From Amycolatopsis sp. 195334CR (GTDB taxonomy: Bacteria; Actinomycetota; Actinomycetes; Mycobacteriales; Pseudonocardiaceae), in contig NZ_JAFJMJ010000001.1 of NCBI RefSeq assembly GCF_017309385.1, positions 3,038,001-3,102,000 of the forward strand: a DNA stretch of 64,000 bases, written 5' to 3'. Of this stretch, positions 37,127-45,770 are shown piece after piece. Each line of letters begins with the position of its first letter. The stretch's first letter is position 1. The notes beneath the pieces were generated by a model. That model saw nothing but the letters and a program-made list of their open reading frames with translations. It was not told where the DNA came from and did no database searches. A program made the translations under genes and the position numbers.

Positions 37127-37167
37127 TGACTCCGGGAGGCCCGGTACGCGAAGGGAGGCGGCCACCA

Positions 37168-38028
37168 GTGCACAAGCACCGGAACGGGGTGCGGACCGCC
37201 CTGCTGCTGGGCCTGCTCAGCGCGTTGATCATCGCGATCAGCGCCGCCTTCGGCCGCGGTGCTCTGCTGATCGGCCTGGTGCTGGCGCTGGGCATGAACG
37301 GGTTCGCCTACTTCCGCTCGGACAAGCTGTCGCTGCGGGCCATGCGCGCCCGGCCGATCTCCGAGGCGGAGTACCCGGCCATCCACCGCATCGTGCGCGA
37401 GCTGGCCACCAGCGCGCGGCAGCCGATGCCGAGCCTGTACCTGAGCCCGACCGCGGCGCCGAACGCCTTCGCCACCGGGCGCAGCCCGCGTCACGCGGCG
37501 GTCTGCTGCACCACCGGCATCCTGGAACTGCTCGACGAACGTGAGTTGCGCGCGGTGCTCGGGCACGAACTGGCCCACGTGTACAACCGCGACATCCTCA
37601 TCTCCTCGGTGGCCGGGGTGCTGGCCAGCGTGGTCAGCGTGGCGGCCAACGTGGCGATGTTCGCCGGGGTGTTCGGCGGAAGTGACCGCGAGGACGACAA
37701 CCCGCTGGTCACCCTGCTGCTGGTGCTGGTCGGGCCGATCGCGGCGGGCATCGTGCGGATGGGCGTGAGCCGCTCGCGCGAGTACGAGGCGGACGCCTCC
37801 GGCGCGGCGCTCACCGGGGATCCGCTGGCCCTCGCCGCCGCCCTGCGCAAGCTCGACGCGGGCACGAGGGCGGCTCCGCTGGTCCCCGAGCCGAAGCTCG
37901 TTTCCCAGTCACACCTGATGATCGCGAACCCGTTCCGGCCGGGCGAGAAGTTCTCCCGCTGGTTCTCCACCCACCCGCCGATCGCCGAACGCGTCCGCAG
38001 GCTGGAGGAACTCGCCCGCCGCGGCTAG
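37168..38028 (+). CDS. htpX: HtpX-like M48 family membrane zinc metalloprotease
   Basis: 286 aa from GTG 37168 with AAGGGAGG just upstream. The zinc site HELAH is at residues 133-137 ([13 protein letters not shown]) and the third ligand Glu in [11 protein letters not shown]. Membrane segments near 11-30, 33-50 and two more around 145-200. HtpX degrades misfolded membrane proteins during stress. The TAG stop is formed by the left end of the 166-bp palindromic repeat. Confidence 0.9.
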   Translation: MHKHRNGVRTALLLGLLSALIIAISAAFGRGALLIGLVLALGMNGFAYFRSDKLSLRAMRARPISEAEYPAIHRIVRELATSARQPMPSLYLSPTAAPNAFATGRSPRHAAVCCTTGILELLDERELRAVLGHELAHVYNRDILISSVAGVLASVVSVAANVAMFAGVFGGSDREDDNPLVTLLLVLVGPIAAGIVRMGVSRSREYEADASGAALTGDPLALAAALRKLDAGTRAAPLVPEPKLVSQSHLMIANPFRPGEKFSRWFSTHPPIAERVRRLEELARRG

Positions 38029-38190
38029 GCGCTGTCCGGCAAGTCACGCTCGCGGTCTTCGCGCCCAGGCGGCCCCTGGCGGCACGGCGGCTTCGGCCGA
38101 GTACGGCCAGTACGAGGCCGAATCCGCCGCACCGCCAGGAACCACCTGGATCACGAAGCCCATCGAGCAGACTTGCCGGACAACGCCTAG
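38025..38190. repeat. 166-bp imperfect palindromic intergenic element
   Basis: Two roughly 83-bp arms meet near 38107 with a centre GTAC-GGCCA-GTAC. The outer 20 bases match (left CTAGGCGCTGTCCGGCAAGT against right, on the other strand, CTAGGCGTTGTCCGGCAAGT), and inner blocks such as CCTGGCGG and CGGCGG also pair. Each end carries CTAG, which supplies the TAG stop of htpX on the left and of rmlA on the right. I recall similar text in Pseudonocardiaceae hypothetical proteins, so it is probably a dispersed palindromic repeat. It can also act as a bidirectional terminator. Confidence 0.8.
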
Positions 38191-39065
38191 TTGGCTCCCG
38201 CCGACTTGGCCACCGCCATCAGGTAGTCGCCGTAACCGGACTTCGCCAGCGCGGCACCGAGCGCGAAGCACTCGTCCGCGGTGATGAAGCCCATGCGCAG
38301 CGCCACCTCTTCGAGGCAGGCGATCCGCACGCCGGTGCGGTGCTCCAGCACCTGCACGAACTGCCCGGCTTCGAGCAGCGAGTCGTGCGTTCCGGTGTCC
38401 AGCCAGGCGAAACCGCGGCCGAGGTCGACCAGCTTCGCCCGCCCGGCACGCAGGTAGGCCAGGTTCACGTCGGTGATCTCCAGCTCACCGCGTGGCGACG
38501 GCTTGAGCGAGCGCGCGATCTCGACCACTTCGTTGTCGTAGAAGTAGAGTCCGGTGATCGCCTTGTTCGACTTGGGGTGGGCAGGCTTCTCCTCGATGGA
38601 GACCAGTTTGCCGTCGGCGTTCACCTCGCCGACGCCGTAGCGTTCCGGGTCCTTCACCGGGTAGCCGAACAGCACGCAGCCATCCAAAGTGGACACTTCG
38701 GTCTGCAGCCTGCTGGAGAAACCCTGGCCGTAGAAGATGTTGTCGCCGAGCACGAGGGCCACGTCGTCGCCGCCGACGAAGTCCGCGCCGATCACGAACG
38801 CCTCGGCGAGGCCGTTGGGGCTGGGCTGCTCGGCGTAGCTGAAGTTGAGCCCGAACTTGCTGCCGTCGCCGAGCAGGCGCTGGAAGTTCGGCAGGTCGGC
38901 CGGGGTGGAGATGATCAGGATGTCGCGGATCCCGGCGAACATCAGCACCGAGATCGGGTAGTAGATCATCGGCTTGTCGTAGACCGGCAGCAGCTGCTTG
39001 GAGACCGCCTGGGTGATCGGGTGGAGCCGGGTTCCGCTGCCCCCGGCCAGCACGATGCCCTTCAT
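38187..39065 (-). CDS. rmlA: Glucose-1-phosphate thymidylyltransferase
   Basis: 292 aa from ATG 39065 ([18 protein letters not shown]). It makes dTDP-glucose from glucose-1-phosphate and dTTP, the first step of dTDP-rhamnose and other deoxysugar routes. Motifs: [40 protein letters not shown] and [12 protein letters not shown]. RmlB, C and D are not in this window. It is close to the glycan locus and would supply its sugars. The TAG stop lies inside the palindromic element. Confidence 0.95.
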   Translation of the reverse strand: MKGIVLAGGSGTRLHPITQAVSKQLLPVYDKPMIYYPISVLMFAGIRDILIISTPADLPNFQRLLGDGSKFGLNFSYAEQPSPNGLAEAFVIGADFVGGDDVALVLGDNIFYGQGFSSRLQTEVSTLDGCVLFGYPVKDPERYGVGEVNADGKLVSIEEKPAHPKSNKAITGLYFYDNEVVEIARSLKPSPRGELEITDVNLAYLRAGRAKLVDLGRGFAWLDTGTHDSLLEAGQFVQVLEHRTGVRIACLEEVALRMGFITADECFALGAALAKSGYGDYLMAVAKSAGAN

Positions 39066-39123
39066 GCGTCGTTCCCCCATCTCGTCTCGGCTGCCACCGG
39101 AACACAGTATCGGGTCATTTACA

Positions 39124-39142
39124 TACATACAGTCTGTATGTA
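39124..39142. promoter_or_regulatory. TetR-type operator upstream of the hydrolase-TetR operon
   Basis: Perfect 19-bp palindrome TACATACAG-T-CTGTATGTA, ending 10 bp before the ATG at 39153, in an AT-rich island. Size and symmetry fit an operator of the TetR regulator encoded second in the operon, which would repress its own transcription. Confidence 0.7.
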
Positions 39143-39152
39143 ACCTTGGGGC

Positions 39153-40019
39153 ATGGAGCGAAGCCAGGAATTGGGGGTGCCCGCGGCGGTCGAACTGCCC
39201 CAGGGCACGGTGCGGTACTTCGAGCGGGGCGCCGGGCGGCCCGTGGTTTTTGTGCACGGACTGCTGGTCAACGCCGAGTTGTGGCGGAAGGTGGTGCCCG
39301 CCGTCGCCGAAGCGGGGTTCCGCTGCATCGCCCCGGATCTGCCGCTGGGCGCACACGAACTGCCGTTGCGGCCTGACGCGGACTTGAGCCCGCCTGGAGT
39401 GGCGGACCTCATCGCGGACTTCCTGGACGCGTTGGACCTCCGCGATGTGCTTTTGGTGGCGAACGACACTGGCGGTGCGCTGACCCAGCTGGTGCTCACG
39501 CGACGGCCCGAGCGCGTGGGCGCCGTGGTGTTCACGCCGTCCGACTGCTTCGAGAGCTTCTTCCCGCCGATCTTCGCGCCGCTGCCGAAGCTGGCGCGCG
39601 TGCCGGGGTTCGGCTTGCTCACCGCGGCCCTGTTGCGGGTGAAACCGTTGCAGCGCCTGCCTATCGCATTTGGCTGGGTGGCGAAGCACCCGGTGGAGGA
39701 CAGGATCATCCGGCGTTACCTCGAACCGGCGTGGCGCAGCGCCGGGGTGCGCCGCGACCTGCGCCGGTTCGTCCGCCGGGTGAGCAACCGCTACACGCTG
39801 GAGGCCGCGCCGAAGCTGGCCGCGTTCGGCAGGCCGGTGCTGCTCGCCTGGGCCGGTGAGGACAAGCTGTTCCCGCTGCCGCTGGCGCGGCGGTTCGCCG
39901 AGGCCTTCCCGGACGCGCGGCTGGTCGAGATCGAGGACTCCTACACCTTCGTGCCGGAGGACCAGCCGGGCGCGCTGGCCGGGCACATCGTCGAGTTCGC
40001 GGGCGTCATGGCAGATTGA
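39153..40019 (+). CDS. Alpha/beta hydrolase with Asp at the nucleophile position
   Basis: 288 aa. [14 protein letters not shown] holds the oxyanion-hole region. The nucleophile elbow is VANDTGGAL with D105 where most hydrolases have Ser, as in haloalkane dehalogenases and epoxide hydrolases. A late His in [10 protein letters not shown] and an acid upstream could complete the triad. Cotranscribed with a TetR regulator 4 bp downstream and behind a TetR-like palindrome, so it is likely induced by its substrate. Confidence 0.83.
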   Translation: MERSQELGVPAAVELPQGTVRYFERGAGRPVVFVHGLLVNAELWRKVVPAVAEAGFRCIAPDLPLGAHELPLRPDADLSPPGVADLIADFLDALDLRDVLLVANDTGGALTQLVLTRRPERVGAVVFTPSDCFESFFPPIFAPLPKLARVPGFGLLTAALLRVKPLQRLPIAFGWVAKHPVEDRIIRRYLEPAWRSAGVRRDLRRFVRRVSNRYTLEAAPKLAAFGRPVLLAWAGEDKLFPLPLARRFAEAFPDARLVEIEDSYTFVPEDQPGALAGHIVEFAGVMAD

Positions 40020-40023
40020 CCGG

Positions 40024-40638
40024 GTGAGGCGAACGCAACGGGACCGGTCGGCGGGAACGAAGAACGCGCTGGTGACCGCGGCGCGCGAACTGTTCGCGGA
40101 ACGCGGTTACCAGGCGGTGCCCGCCGACGAGATCGTGCGCGCGGCCGGGGTGAGCCGGGGTGCGCTCTACCACCACTACGGCGACAAGCAGGGGCTCTTC
40201 CGCGCCGTGGTCGAGGAGCTGGAGCAGGAGGTCACCGACGCGATCCGCGCGGAGATGGCCGCCCAGCCCGACTTCCTCACCGGCATGGCCGTCGCGCTCA
40301 CCGCGTTCCTCGACGCCTGCTCACGGCCCGAGGTGCGGCAGATCTCCCTGATCGACGGCCCGTCCGTGCTGGGTTGGCAGGCGTGGCGCGAACTGGAGGC
40401 GCAGTACGGGCTGGGGCTGATCGAGGAACTGGTGGGCACGGCGATCGAGCACGGCCTGTTCGAGCCGCGGCCGGTGAAGGTGCTGGCGCAGCTGGTGCTC
40501 AGCGCGGTCGCCGAGGCGGCGCTGATGATCGCCTACGCGGACGACCCGGTCGCCACCCGCGCCGAGGCCGAAGCGGCGCTCGGCGCGTGGACGGCCGGGT
40601 TGTTGCGGGATCAGAACGCCGGGCCCTTGCCGAAGTAG
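40024..40638 (+). CDS. TetR-family transcriptional regulator
   Basis: 204 aa from GTG 40024. The N-terminal HTH contains [20 protein letters not shown] and the recognition helix [18 protein letters not shown]. The C-terminal domain ([20 protein letters not shown]) would bind an effector. It likely represses the hydrolase operon through the palindrome at 39124-39142. Convergent with the sialidase-like gene, overlapping by 28 bp. Confidence 0.93.
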   Translation: MRRTQRDRSAGTKNALVTAARELFAERGYQAVPADEIVRAAGVSRGALYHHYGDKQGLFRAVVEELEQEVTDAIRAEMAAQPDFLTGMAVALTAFLDACSRPEVRQISLIDGPSVLGWQAWRELEAQYGLGLIEELVGTAIEHGLFEPRPVKVLAQLVLSAVAEAALMIAYADDPVATRAEAEAALGAWTAGLLRDQNAGPLPK

Positions 40639-41768
40639 GCGCGGCACATCCCGTTCGGCTCGAGGTCGGCGGCGATCTGCAGCACGTTCGTGCCGCCGTC
40701 CACCGGGAGCAGGGTGGAGCTGTAGTTCGGGCACCAGTGGTCGATCGGCTTGGTGACGCGCACCGGGGCGGGCAGCTCGTACCACGGGCCGGCGCCGAAG
40801 TTGTCGTTCGCGAGCAGGGTGGCGCCGTTGCCGGGCAGGGGATCGCCGTTGGAGCGCACGAAGATCTGGCCGACCATGAGCAGTCGCGTGCCGTTCGCGC
40901 CGCCGGGGAACAGCGTGATGGTCTGCGCGTGCTGGAAGTGGCTGCGGTCGTCGGTGGTGATCTGCGTGCCGGGGGCGCCCGGGTCGCCGAAGTTGGCGCC
41001 GTCCGGGGAGATCTTGTAGTACGGGTCGCAGAAGTGGCTGCCGTAGTTGCAGATCTCGTAGCCGAAGTAGTAGCGGCCGTCGGGCAGCCGCCGCACGATC
41101 GGCATGCCGGGGCGCACGCGGTGCGGCGGGATGGCCATGGTGCGCTGCTTGGTGCCCCACTTGAGGCCGTCGGCCGAGCCGATCCGGTTGAGCACCTGGG
41201 CGAACTGCGGGGCCTCGGTCTCGTCGGCGAAGTGCAGCCAGAGCGTGCCGCCGGCGTCGACGGTGAACTCGGGTTCCCAGATGCCGTCGTGGTTGTGCGA
41301 GCGGGCGGCCTCGGAGAGGAACTCCCAGTCGCGGCCCCCGTTGCGGCTGGCCCAGACCTTGAGCGCGATCCGGCGGCTCGGGCCGGCGTTCTGGCCGTAG
41401 CTGGCGGCCCAGAGCAGGGTGCCGGCACGGAGGCGGCCGACGCGCTGCGGAAGTTCGTAGAGGGTGCCGCAGCACATGCCGGTGGCGCCCTCGGGGTCGC
41501 GGATCTCGCTGATCTGGCGGAAGGTGGCGCCCTCGTCGTCGCTCTGGAACACCGGCGCGTACCGCCCGCGGCCGTCCTCGCTGGTCATCGCGGCGAGGAT
41601 GCGGCCGTTGCGGGTGCCGGAGTGCTCCAGGCGGATCAGCCGGGGGTATGAACCCATGCCCTCGAAGAGCAGCTTGCGGTCGGCGGTCGCGGCCTGCACG
41701 GGACTGAGGAGGCTCCCGAGGACCGAGAGCGAAACCAGCAGGACCAGCCCGGTGAACACGCGGCGCAT
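40611..41768 (-). CDS. Secreted sialidase-fold (BNR/Asp-box) protein
   Basis: 385 aa with an N-terminal signal peptide (about 1-27). Asp-box-like repeats SDDEGATF and SRNGGRDW and the pattern of six-bladed sialidase propellers are visible (RLIRLEHSGTRNGRILAA). The catalytic residues of true sialidases (Arg triad, Tyr) cannot be confirmed, so it is annotated only as sialidase-fold. Exported, perhaps acting on surface glycans. Confidence 0.7.
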   Translation of the reverse strand: MRRVFTGLVLLVSLSVLGSLLSPVQAATADRKLLFEGMGSYPRLIRLEHSGTRNGRILAAMTSEDGRGRYAPVFQSDDEGATFRQISEIRDPEGATGMCCGTLYELPQRVGRLRAGTLLWAASYGQNAGPSRRIALKVWASRNGGRDWEFLSEAARSHNHDGIWEPEFTVDAGGTLWLHFADETEAPQFAQVLNRIGSADGLKWGTKQRTMAIPPHRVRPGMPIVRRLPDGRYYFGYEICNYGSHFCDPYYKISPDGANFGDPGAPGTQITTDDRSHFQHAQTITLFPGGANGTRLLMVGQIFVRSNGDPLPGNGATLLANDNFGAGPWYELPAPVRVTKPIDHWCPNYSSTLLPVDGGTNVLQIAADLEPNGMCRAYFGKGPAF

Positions 41769-41840
41769 CGAACCCCTCTCGGACGGCGACCGCGCGATTA
41801 CACCACGTCGTGCTCGCGATTCCCGGCTACGTCGCCCGCC

Positions 41841-41873
41841 CGGGTGACGCCCCGGTTCGGGGCGCCACCCGGT
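41841..41873 (-). terminator. Hairpin terminator downstream of yajQ
   Basis: Stem CCGGGTG-A-CGCCCCG pairing with CGGGGCG-C-CACCCGG, 3-nt loop GTT, one internal mismatch. It lies just after the YajQ stop at 41880 in the transcription direction. GC-rich with no T-run, so termination strength is uncertain. Confidence 0.6.
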
Positions 41874-41879
41874 GCCGCG

Positions 41880-42371
41880 TCACCGGTAGTTGGTGAACTG
41901 CAGGGCGATCTCGAAGTCCTTGTTCTTCAGCGCCGCGATGACGTCCTGCAGGTGGTCCTTCTTCTTGCCGGAGACCCGCAGCTGGTCGCCCTGGATCTGG
42001 GCCTGGACGCCCTTGGGGCCCTCGTCGCGGATGAACTTGGCGATCTGCTTGGCCTTGTCCGAGGCGATGCCCTGCAGGATGCGGCCGCTGACCTTGTAGA
42101 TCTTGCCGGAGAGCGCGGGCTCGTCGGCCTCGAAGGCCTTCAGGGAGATGCCGCGCTTGATCAGCTTCTCCTTGAACACCTCGACCGCGGCGAGCGCGCG
42201 CTCCTCGGTCTCGGCCTCGATCGCGATCGCTTCCTCGCCGGCCCACTCGACCTTCGCGTTCACCCCGCGAAAGTCGAAGCGGGTGGCGAGTTCCTTGCCC
42301 GCCTGGTTGAGCGCGTTGTCCACCTCCTGCCGGTCGACCTTGCTCACCACGTCGAATGAGGGATCCGCCAC
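41880..42371 (-). CDS. yajQ: YajQ family nucleotide-binding protein
   Basis: 163 aa: [20 protein letters not shown] at the start, then [21 protein letters not shown] and [22 protein letters not shown] segments, all characteristic of YajQ. This family is reported to bind RNA or cyclic-di-GMP and to help transcription or phage functions in other bacteria. It is a conserved chromosomal gene and lies just upstream of the tRNA-Tyr gene on the opposite strand. Confidence 0.95.
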   Translation of the reverse strand: MADPSFDVVSKVDRQEVDNALNQAGKELATRFDFRGVNAKVEWAGEEAIAIEAETEERALAAVEVFKEKLIKRGISLKAFEADEPALSGKIYKVSGRILQGIASDKAKQIAKFIRDEGPKGVQAQIQGDQLRVSGKKKDHLQDVIAALKNKDFEIALQFTNYR

Positions 42372-42488
42372 TGGTTCTCACACCTCGTCATCGCACTAGT
42401 CGGTCGGCCCAGCCTAGCTTGAGGAGACCGGGTGCCGACCCCGCCACGTCGGCCTGTATTCTCTTCCTCGGCCGGTTGATCCGGCTAC

Positions 42489-42570
42489 GGCAGGTTGCCC
42501 GAGCGGCCAAAGGGATCTGACTGTAAATCAGACGGCTTCGCCTTCGGGGGTTCGAATCCCTCACCTGCCA
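42489..42570 (+). tRNA. tRNA-Tyr (anticodon GTA)
   Basis: Acceptor arms GGCAGGT (42489-42495) and ACCTGCC (42563-42569) pair fully, with discriminator A 42570. The anticodon loop CTGTAAA carries GTA (about 42522-42524), and a long variable arm (CGGCTTCGCCTTCGG) makes it class II, as expected for bacterial tRNA-Tyr. T-arm GTTCGAATC is at 42550-42558. CCA is not encoded. Its 3' part from 42520 is the AICE attachment site and remains functional after integration. Confidence 0.97.
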
Positions 42571-42577
42571 CACCAGC
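42520..42577 (+). other. attL: left 58-bp attachment repeat of the integrated element
   Basis: Identical, by direct comparison, to 57684-57741 (58 bp). It runs from the anticodon region of tRNA-Tyr through its 3' end plus 7 bases. Bases outside the repeat differ on both sides. Site-specific recombination by the adjacent tyrosine integrase at this core explains the duplication. Confidence 0.95.
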
Positions 42578-42578
42578 C

Positions 42579-42622
42579 AGATCGGCCCGGTGACCTGCGA
42601 AAACAGGACGCCGGGCCGATCT
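42579..42622 (+). terminator. Hairpin after tRNA-Tyr, supplied by the element
   Basis: Perfect 12-bp arms AGATCGGCCCGG (42579-42590) and CCGGGCCGATCT (42611-42622) with a 20-nt loop, starting 9 bp beyond the tRNA. It is inside the element, so it replaces the chromosomal terminator that is now at 57741-57780. Confidence 0.6.
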
Positions 42623-42692
42623 TGCTGTGTGCGGCCGTGTGCGGCCACAGGCAGCCGTTTGCGGCGGCTCGCCCCAAATGCGCCCCGACGTT

Positions 42693-44054
42693 TCAGAGCC
42701 CGTCCAGCGCGCGCTCGACGCGGTCCCGGGCGGCTTGCTCGCCTCCGTCGAGGCACTTCGCGTAGACGCGTAGGAGGACAGAGAGACTGTGCCCGGCCCA
42801 CTTCGCGACCCTGGTCGGCTCCACCCCGCCGTTGAGCCACGTCGACACCGCGGCGTGGCGTAGGTCATACGGTCGCTTGGCGAGTGGGCCGGCGGCTATC
42901 TCCGGCGTGAAGACGCGCTCCCGAGCTGCTGCCCACACACGGCCGTAGACCGTGCTGCCCACCCGGCCGCCGTCGCGTGCGCCGCGAAACAGGCGTCCGT
43001 CTCGTGCTGTGCCGAACCTGGCCATGTGCTCGTGAAGCAGCTCGGTGAGCGCAGGTGGACAGGGCACCGTTCGGCCAATGTCCTTCTCCCGATGCTTCAG
43101 CGGAGCCAGTTCGTTCGCGGTGCCGGAGTCCGTCCACTCCCGACCGATCTCGGGCCGGGCGCCTTCCAAGTGGAGATCTCCCCAACCCTTCTCCGGCAAC
43201 GACAGGTTGTGCTTGCTGAGGTTGGTCACTTCCTCCGGTCGCAAGGCCGCGTAGTACATGAGCCCGAAGAACGCGACCAGCCGGGGTCCCTGCTTGCTGA
43301 CCTCGTTCACGGCTTCGAGCAACATCCGCCCCTGCATCGTGTTGACCACGGACTTCGGGTCGACCTCGTGCAGTACGAACTTCCGCTTCTTGGTCTTCAC
43401 CTCCTGCAGCGGATTCGCCGTGAGTAGCTTCTTCTCAATCGCGTAGTCCACGGCGTTCCCCAACGTCACCCGCCGGATTCGAACCGTATTCGCGGCTGCC
43501 CGCTCACCGTCCAGCCGGAGATCGAGAGCGCGGAGCAAGGTGCGCAGGACATCCGGGTTGGTCAGCTCGTCCACTCGCCGGCTTGCTCGGCTTGCCTGCG
43601 CGATCGCGTGCTGAACCTCGCTCGGGTGCTCGTTGTCGCGGGCCTTGGTGTTGAAGGCGATCTTCAGTGCCGTGCGCAAGGTCCGCGGTTCGACCGGAAC
43701 CGTCCCCTTCAGCATCGGAACCGTGATGGTCATCAACGATTCCGCGAGCGACTTCCGGTACTTGGGTGACGAGTCCGGCCACTTCATGTCGGCGTACTTG
43801 CAGGCGAAGTCGAACCACGTCATGGTCTCGGTGGTCCGAATCATCGAGACGGGCAGCCCAGTCACGACGTCGAATGCCAACCCGTCGCGTGACGCAGTGA
43901 CCAGGCGAGAACGGAAGCTGTCCGCCAGGGCGTAGGTCTCGAAGGACTCGCCGAACTTCTTGCCGCCCACGAGCCACCGGACGCGGTAGGTGGTCTTGCG
44001 CTTCCCGGCGTACTTTTCGATCTTCCAGATTCGGACGTTGTAGCTCGTGTCCAT
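42693..44054 (-). CDS. int: Tyrosine-recombinase integrase
   Basis: 453 aa from ATG 44054. Catalytic features of site-specific tyrosine recombinases are present: Arg in YYAALRPEEVTNL (about residue 271), the Arg-His box RPYDLRHAAVSTW, the second His in AKWAGHS and the Tyr nucleophile in LLRVYAKCLDG (about residue 430). It catalyses insertion into and excision from the tRNA-Tyr attachment site. It is translationally coupled to xis (TGATG) and lies 115 bp from the attL repeat. Confidence 0.95.
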   Translation of the reverse strand: MDTSYNVRIWKIEKYAGKRKTTYRVRWLVGGKKFGESFETYALADSFRSRLVTASRDGLAFDVVTGLPVSMIRTTETMTWFDFACKYADMKWPDSSPKYRKSLAESLMTITVPMLKGTVPVEPRTLRTALKIAFNTKARDNEHPSEVQHAIAQASRASRRVDELTNPDVLRTLLRALDLRLDGERAAANTVRIRRVTLGNAVDYAIEKKLLTANPLQEVKTKKRKFVLHEVDPKSVVNTMQGRMLLEAVNEVSKQGPRLVAFFGLMYYAALRPEEVTNLSKHNLSLPEKGWGDLHLEGARPEIGREWTDSGTANELAPLKHREKDIGRTVPCPPALTELLHEHMARFGTARDGRLFRGARDGGRVGSTVYGRVWAAARERVFTPEIAAGPLAKRPYDLRHAAVSTWLNGGVEPTRVAKWAGHSLSVLLRVYAKCLDGGEQAARDRVERALDGL

Positions 44055-44242
44055 CAGGCGGCCTCCTCGCACGTGTCCAGCCAGTTGTCGAGGTCGATTC
44101 GCCGGACTCGGATCTCGCCGTTCGGGAGCTTGATGCAGCGGGGCGCGCGCTTCTTGGCGCGCCACTCGTAGAAGGTGCGGCGGGAGATTTCCAGTTCTTC
44201 GCAGAGCGCGGCAATGGTGAGGTGCTGGCGTTTGGCAGCCAT
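44054..44242 (-). CDS. xis: Excisionase-like helix-turn-helix protein
   Basis: 62 aa: MAAKRQHLTIAALCEELEIS with a MerR/excisionase-type winged helix (TFYEWRAKKRAPRCIKL, RVRRIDLDNWLD). Xis proteins bend DNA at att sites and direct the integrase towards excision. It is directly upstream of int and stop-start coupled to it. Preceded by a non-coding iteron-rich stretch. Confidence 0.9.
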   Translation of the reverse strand: MAAKRQHLTIAALCEELEISRRTFYEWRAKKRAPRCIKLPNGEIRVRRIDLDNWLDTCEEAA

Positions 44243-44327
44243 CGGTGTTGTTTCCCCTCGTCGCCGGCGGTCGCGCGGATCGCGCGCTGAGGCCGCCGGT
44301 GCGGTGTTGAAGTGGTTCAGGAGGTGT

Positions 44328-44538
44328 CCGCTACTGCCGCTACCTGGGCTACTTGCCTGCTCAGGCGGGTAGCGGATACGGAGGGGGTAGCGCTTGGGGC
44401 CGCTACCCGATGCCCACCTGAGCCGGGGGTGAGGTGCCGGAGGTAGCGCTTGTTGCCGCTACCCCACCCGTATCCGCTACCTCGTTGACCTGCTCGGTAG
44501 CGGAAGTAGCTCCGGTAGCGGCAGTGGGCAGGTAGCGG
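44328..44538. repeat. Iteron cluster 1 (GGTAGCGG / CCGCTACC), candidate replication origin
   Basis: Within about 210 bp there are about ten copies of GGTAGCGG (7-8 of 8 bases) in both orientations: near 44328, 44337, 44368, 44386, 44400, 44442, 44456, 44474, 44496, 44514 and 44531, with partial copies at 44348 and 44576. The cluster spans the non-coding gap behind the DUF3631 gene and the C-terminal codons of that gene, where it encodes a low-complexity AATSAT tail. Iterons next to a replicase often form an origin. Confidence 0.55.
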
Positions 44539-45770
44539 CTCCACGCGTCCGCGAGCCCGCCGGGGCCGGTGGCGCGGTAGCCCTTCGTCACCTTGCCCCC
44601 GGGTTGCTTGATGTCCTTCGACGCGACGCCGTACGGCTTGAGTTCCTTGGCGAGCCGCCGTGCGTCGAGCGCCTTGCCCTTGCCGTCGAGGTCGGCCCAG
44701 TCCGCCTCTTCGAGGCTGCACAGCGCGTCCAGGATCTCGACGGTGGTCAGCTTGTCGGTGTCGTGCCGGGTGAACAGCTCGTGTAGATCGGCAAGCAACT
44801 TCAGGCGGACCGCGCCGCCGCTGCGGTTGGTGTTGGCCGCTTCCACGAAGTGCGAGCAGGCAGCCCGCGCGGTGGTCGGCCAGTGCGCGCCGGCGGCATC
44901 GGCCAGGGCGATCAACGGTCGCCAGATCTCCGCGGACCGGTCGCGGACGCCGGGCGGCATGGCCGGTCGGCCCTTGCTCACCTTGTCGGTGACGGTGGCG
45001 ACCCACGCGGCCAGCATCTCCCGCAGCGGCTCGGCTTCCTGCTCTACGTCTTCCTCCCAGAACTCGTCCACTTCCTCGTCCTCGCGCCGCCGCTGCATGT
45101 GGACGGTGATGGCGCGGGTGGTGATGGTGTCGGGCATGTTCCCGGCGATCCCCGCGAGCGCGGCCGGCGCGTAGACGGGAAACCGCTGCACCTTCATGGC
45201 TTTGGCGTCACCGACGCACCGCGGGATGGTCGCCGACCGCTTGTAACCCGCGTTGAGCAGCGCACGTAGGTCCTCGGTGTTGCCGCCGTTCTTCGGGTTG
45301 AAGATCGCATCCACCTCGTCGAACAGGATGGTGATCGGCCCGTCGTTGACCATCCGAAACAGGGCGGCGGCGGTCGCGGACATCGTCATTTCGGGCGACC
45401 GCACGAGGAACTGGGCGACTTCGAGCACCCGGGTCTTGCCGCTCCCCGGCTCCACCGACGACAGGATCAGCCTTGGCGTGACGTAGAAGTGGTCAGCGGC
45501 GTGGGTGTGCGCGTACCAGAGCGCGAGCATCGGCGCGCAGTGCTCGGACGGAAAGATGTTGAACCTCCTGACGAACGCGGTCACCCGGTCGAGCACTTCG
45601 TGTCCCGGCAGCACCGTCGCGTGCTCCGTGCGCCACAGGGCTTGGCAGTTCTCCGAGCAGAAGTCGTCGGACGGTGAGTCGGCCAGCGAACGTCCGCACT
45701 TCACGCACGTGCCGGCGGTCGCACCGATCGCCGCGTCGATGGCGGATACGGCGGTGTCCACGGCGGACAT
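44403..45770 (-). CDS. DUF3631-type AAA+ ATPase (replication helicase-like), with N-terminal zinc finger
   Basis: 455 aa. Zinc-finger-like CVKC and FCSENC at about residues 22-42. The ATPase part has Walker A-like EPGSGKTRVLE (about 110), Walker B-like ILFDEVDAIFN and DUF3631 features (SAEIWRPLIALADAAGAHWP). It works with the primase-polymerase upstream, with coupled stop and start, as the replication module of the element. The last 35 residues are A/T/S-rich and encoded by iteron-like DNA. Confidence 0.83.
   Translation of the reverse strand: MSAVDTAVSAIDAAIGATAGTCVKCGRSLADSPSDDFCSENCQALWRTEHATVLPGHEVLDRVTAFVRRFNIFPSEHCAPMLALWYAHTHAADHFYVTPRLILSSVEPGSGKTRVLEVAQFLVRSPEMTMSATAAALFRMVNDGPITILFDEVDAIFNPKNGGNTEDLRALLNAGYKRSATIPRCVGDAKAMKVQRFPVYAPAALAGIAGNMPDTITTRAITVHMQRRREDEEVDEFWEEDVEQEAEPLREMLAAWVATVTDKVSKGRPAMPPGVRDRSAEIWRPLIALADAAGAHWPTTARAACSHFVEAANTNRSGGAVRLKLLADLHELFTRHDTDKLTTVEILDALCSLEEADWADLDGKGKALDARRLAKELKPYGVASKDIKQPGGKVTKGYRATGPGGLADAWSRYLPTAATGATSATEQVNEVADTGGVAATSATSGTSPPAQVGIG

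Noticed and set aside
38044..38271. 75-codon frame across the palindromic element and the rmlA 3' end
   Set aside because: It lies inside the 166-bp palindrome and the end of rmlA; such frames are artefacts of the repeat even though they may be annotated as hypothetical proteins.
42388..42868. Minus-strand frames over the tRNA-Tyr gene (WQVRDSNPRRRSRLIYS-type peptide), also at 57540-57767 over attR
   Set aside because: They are the antisense of tRNA-Tyr and of its duplicated 3' half, a common false gene.
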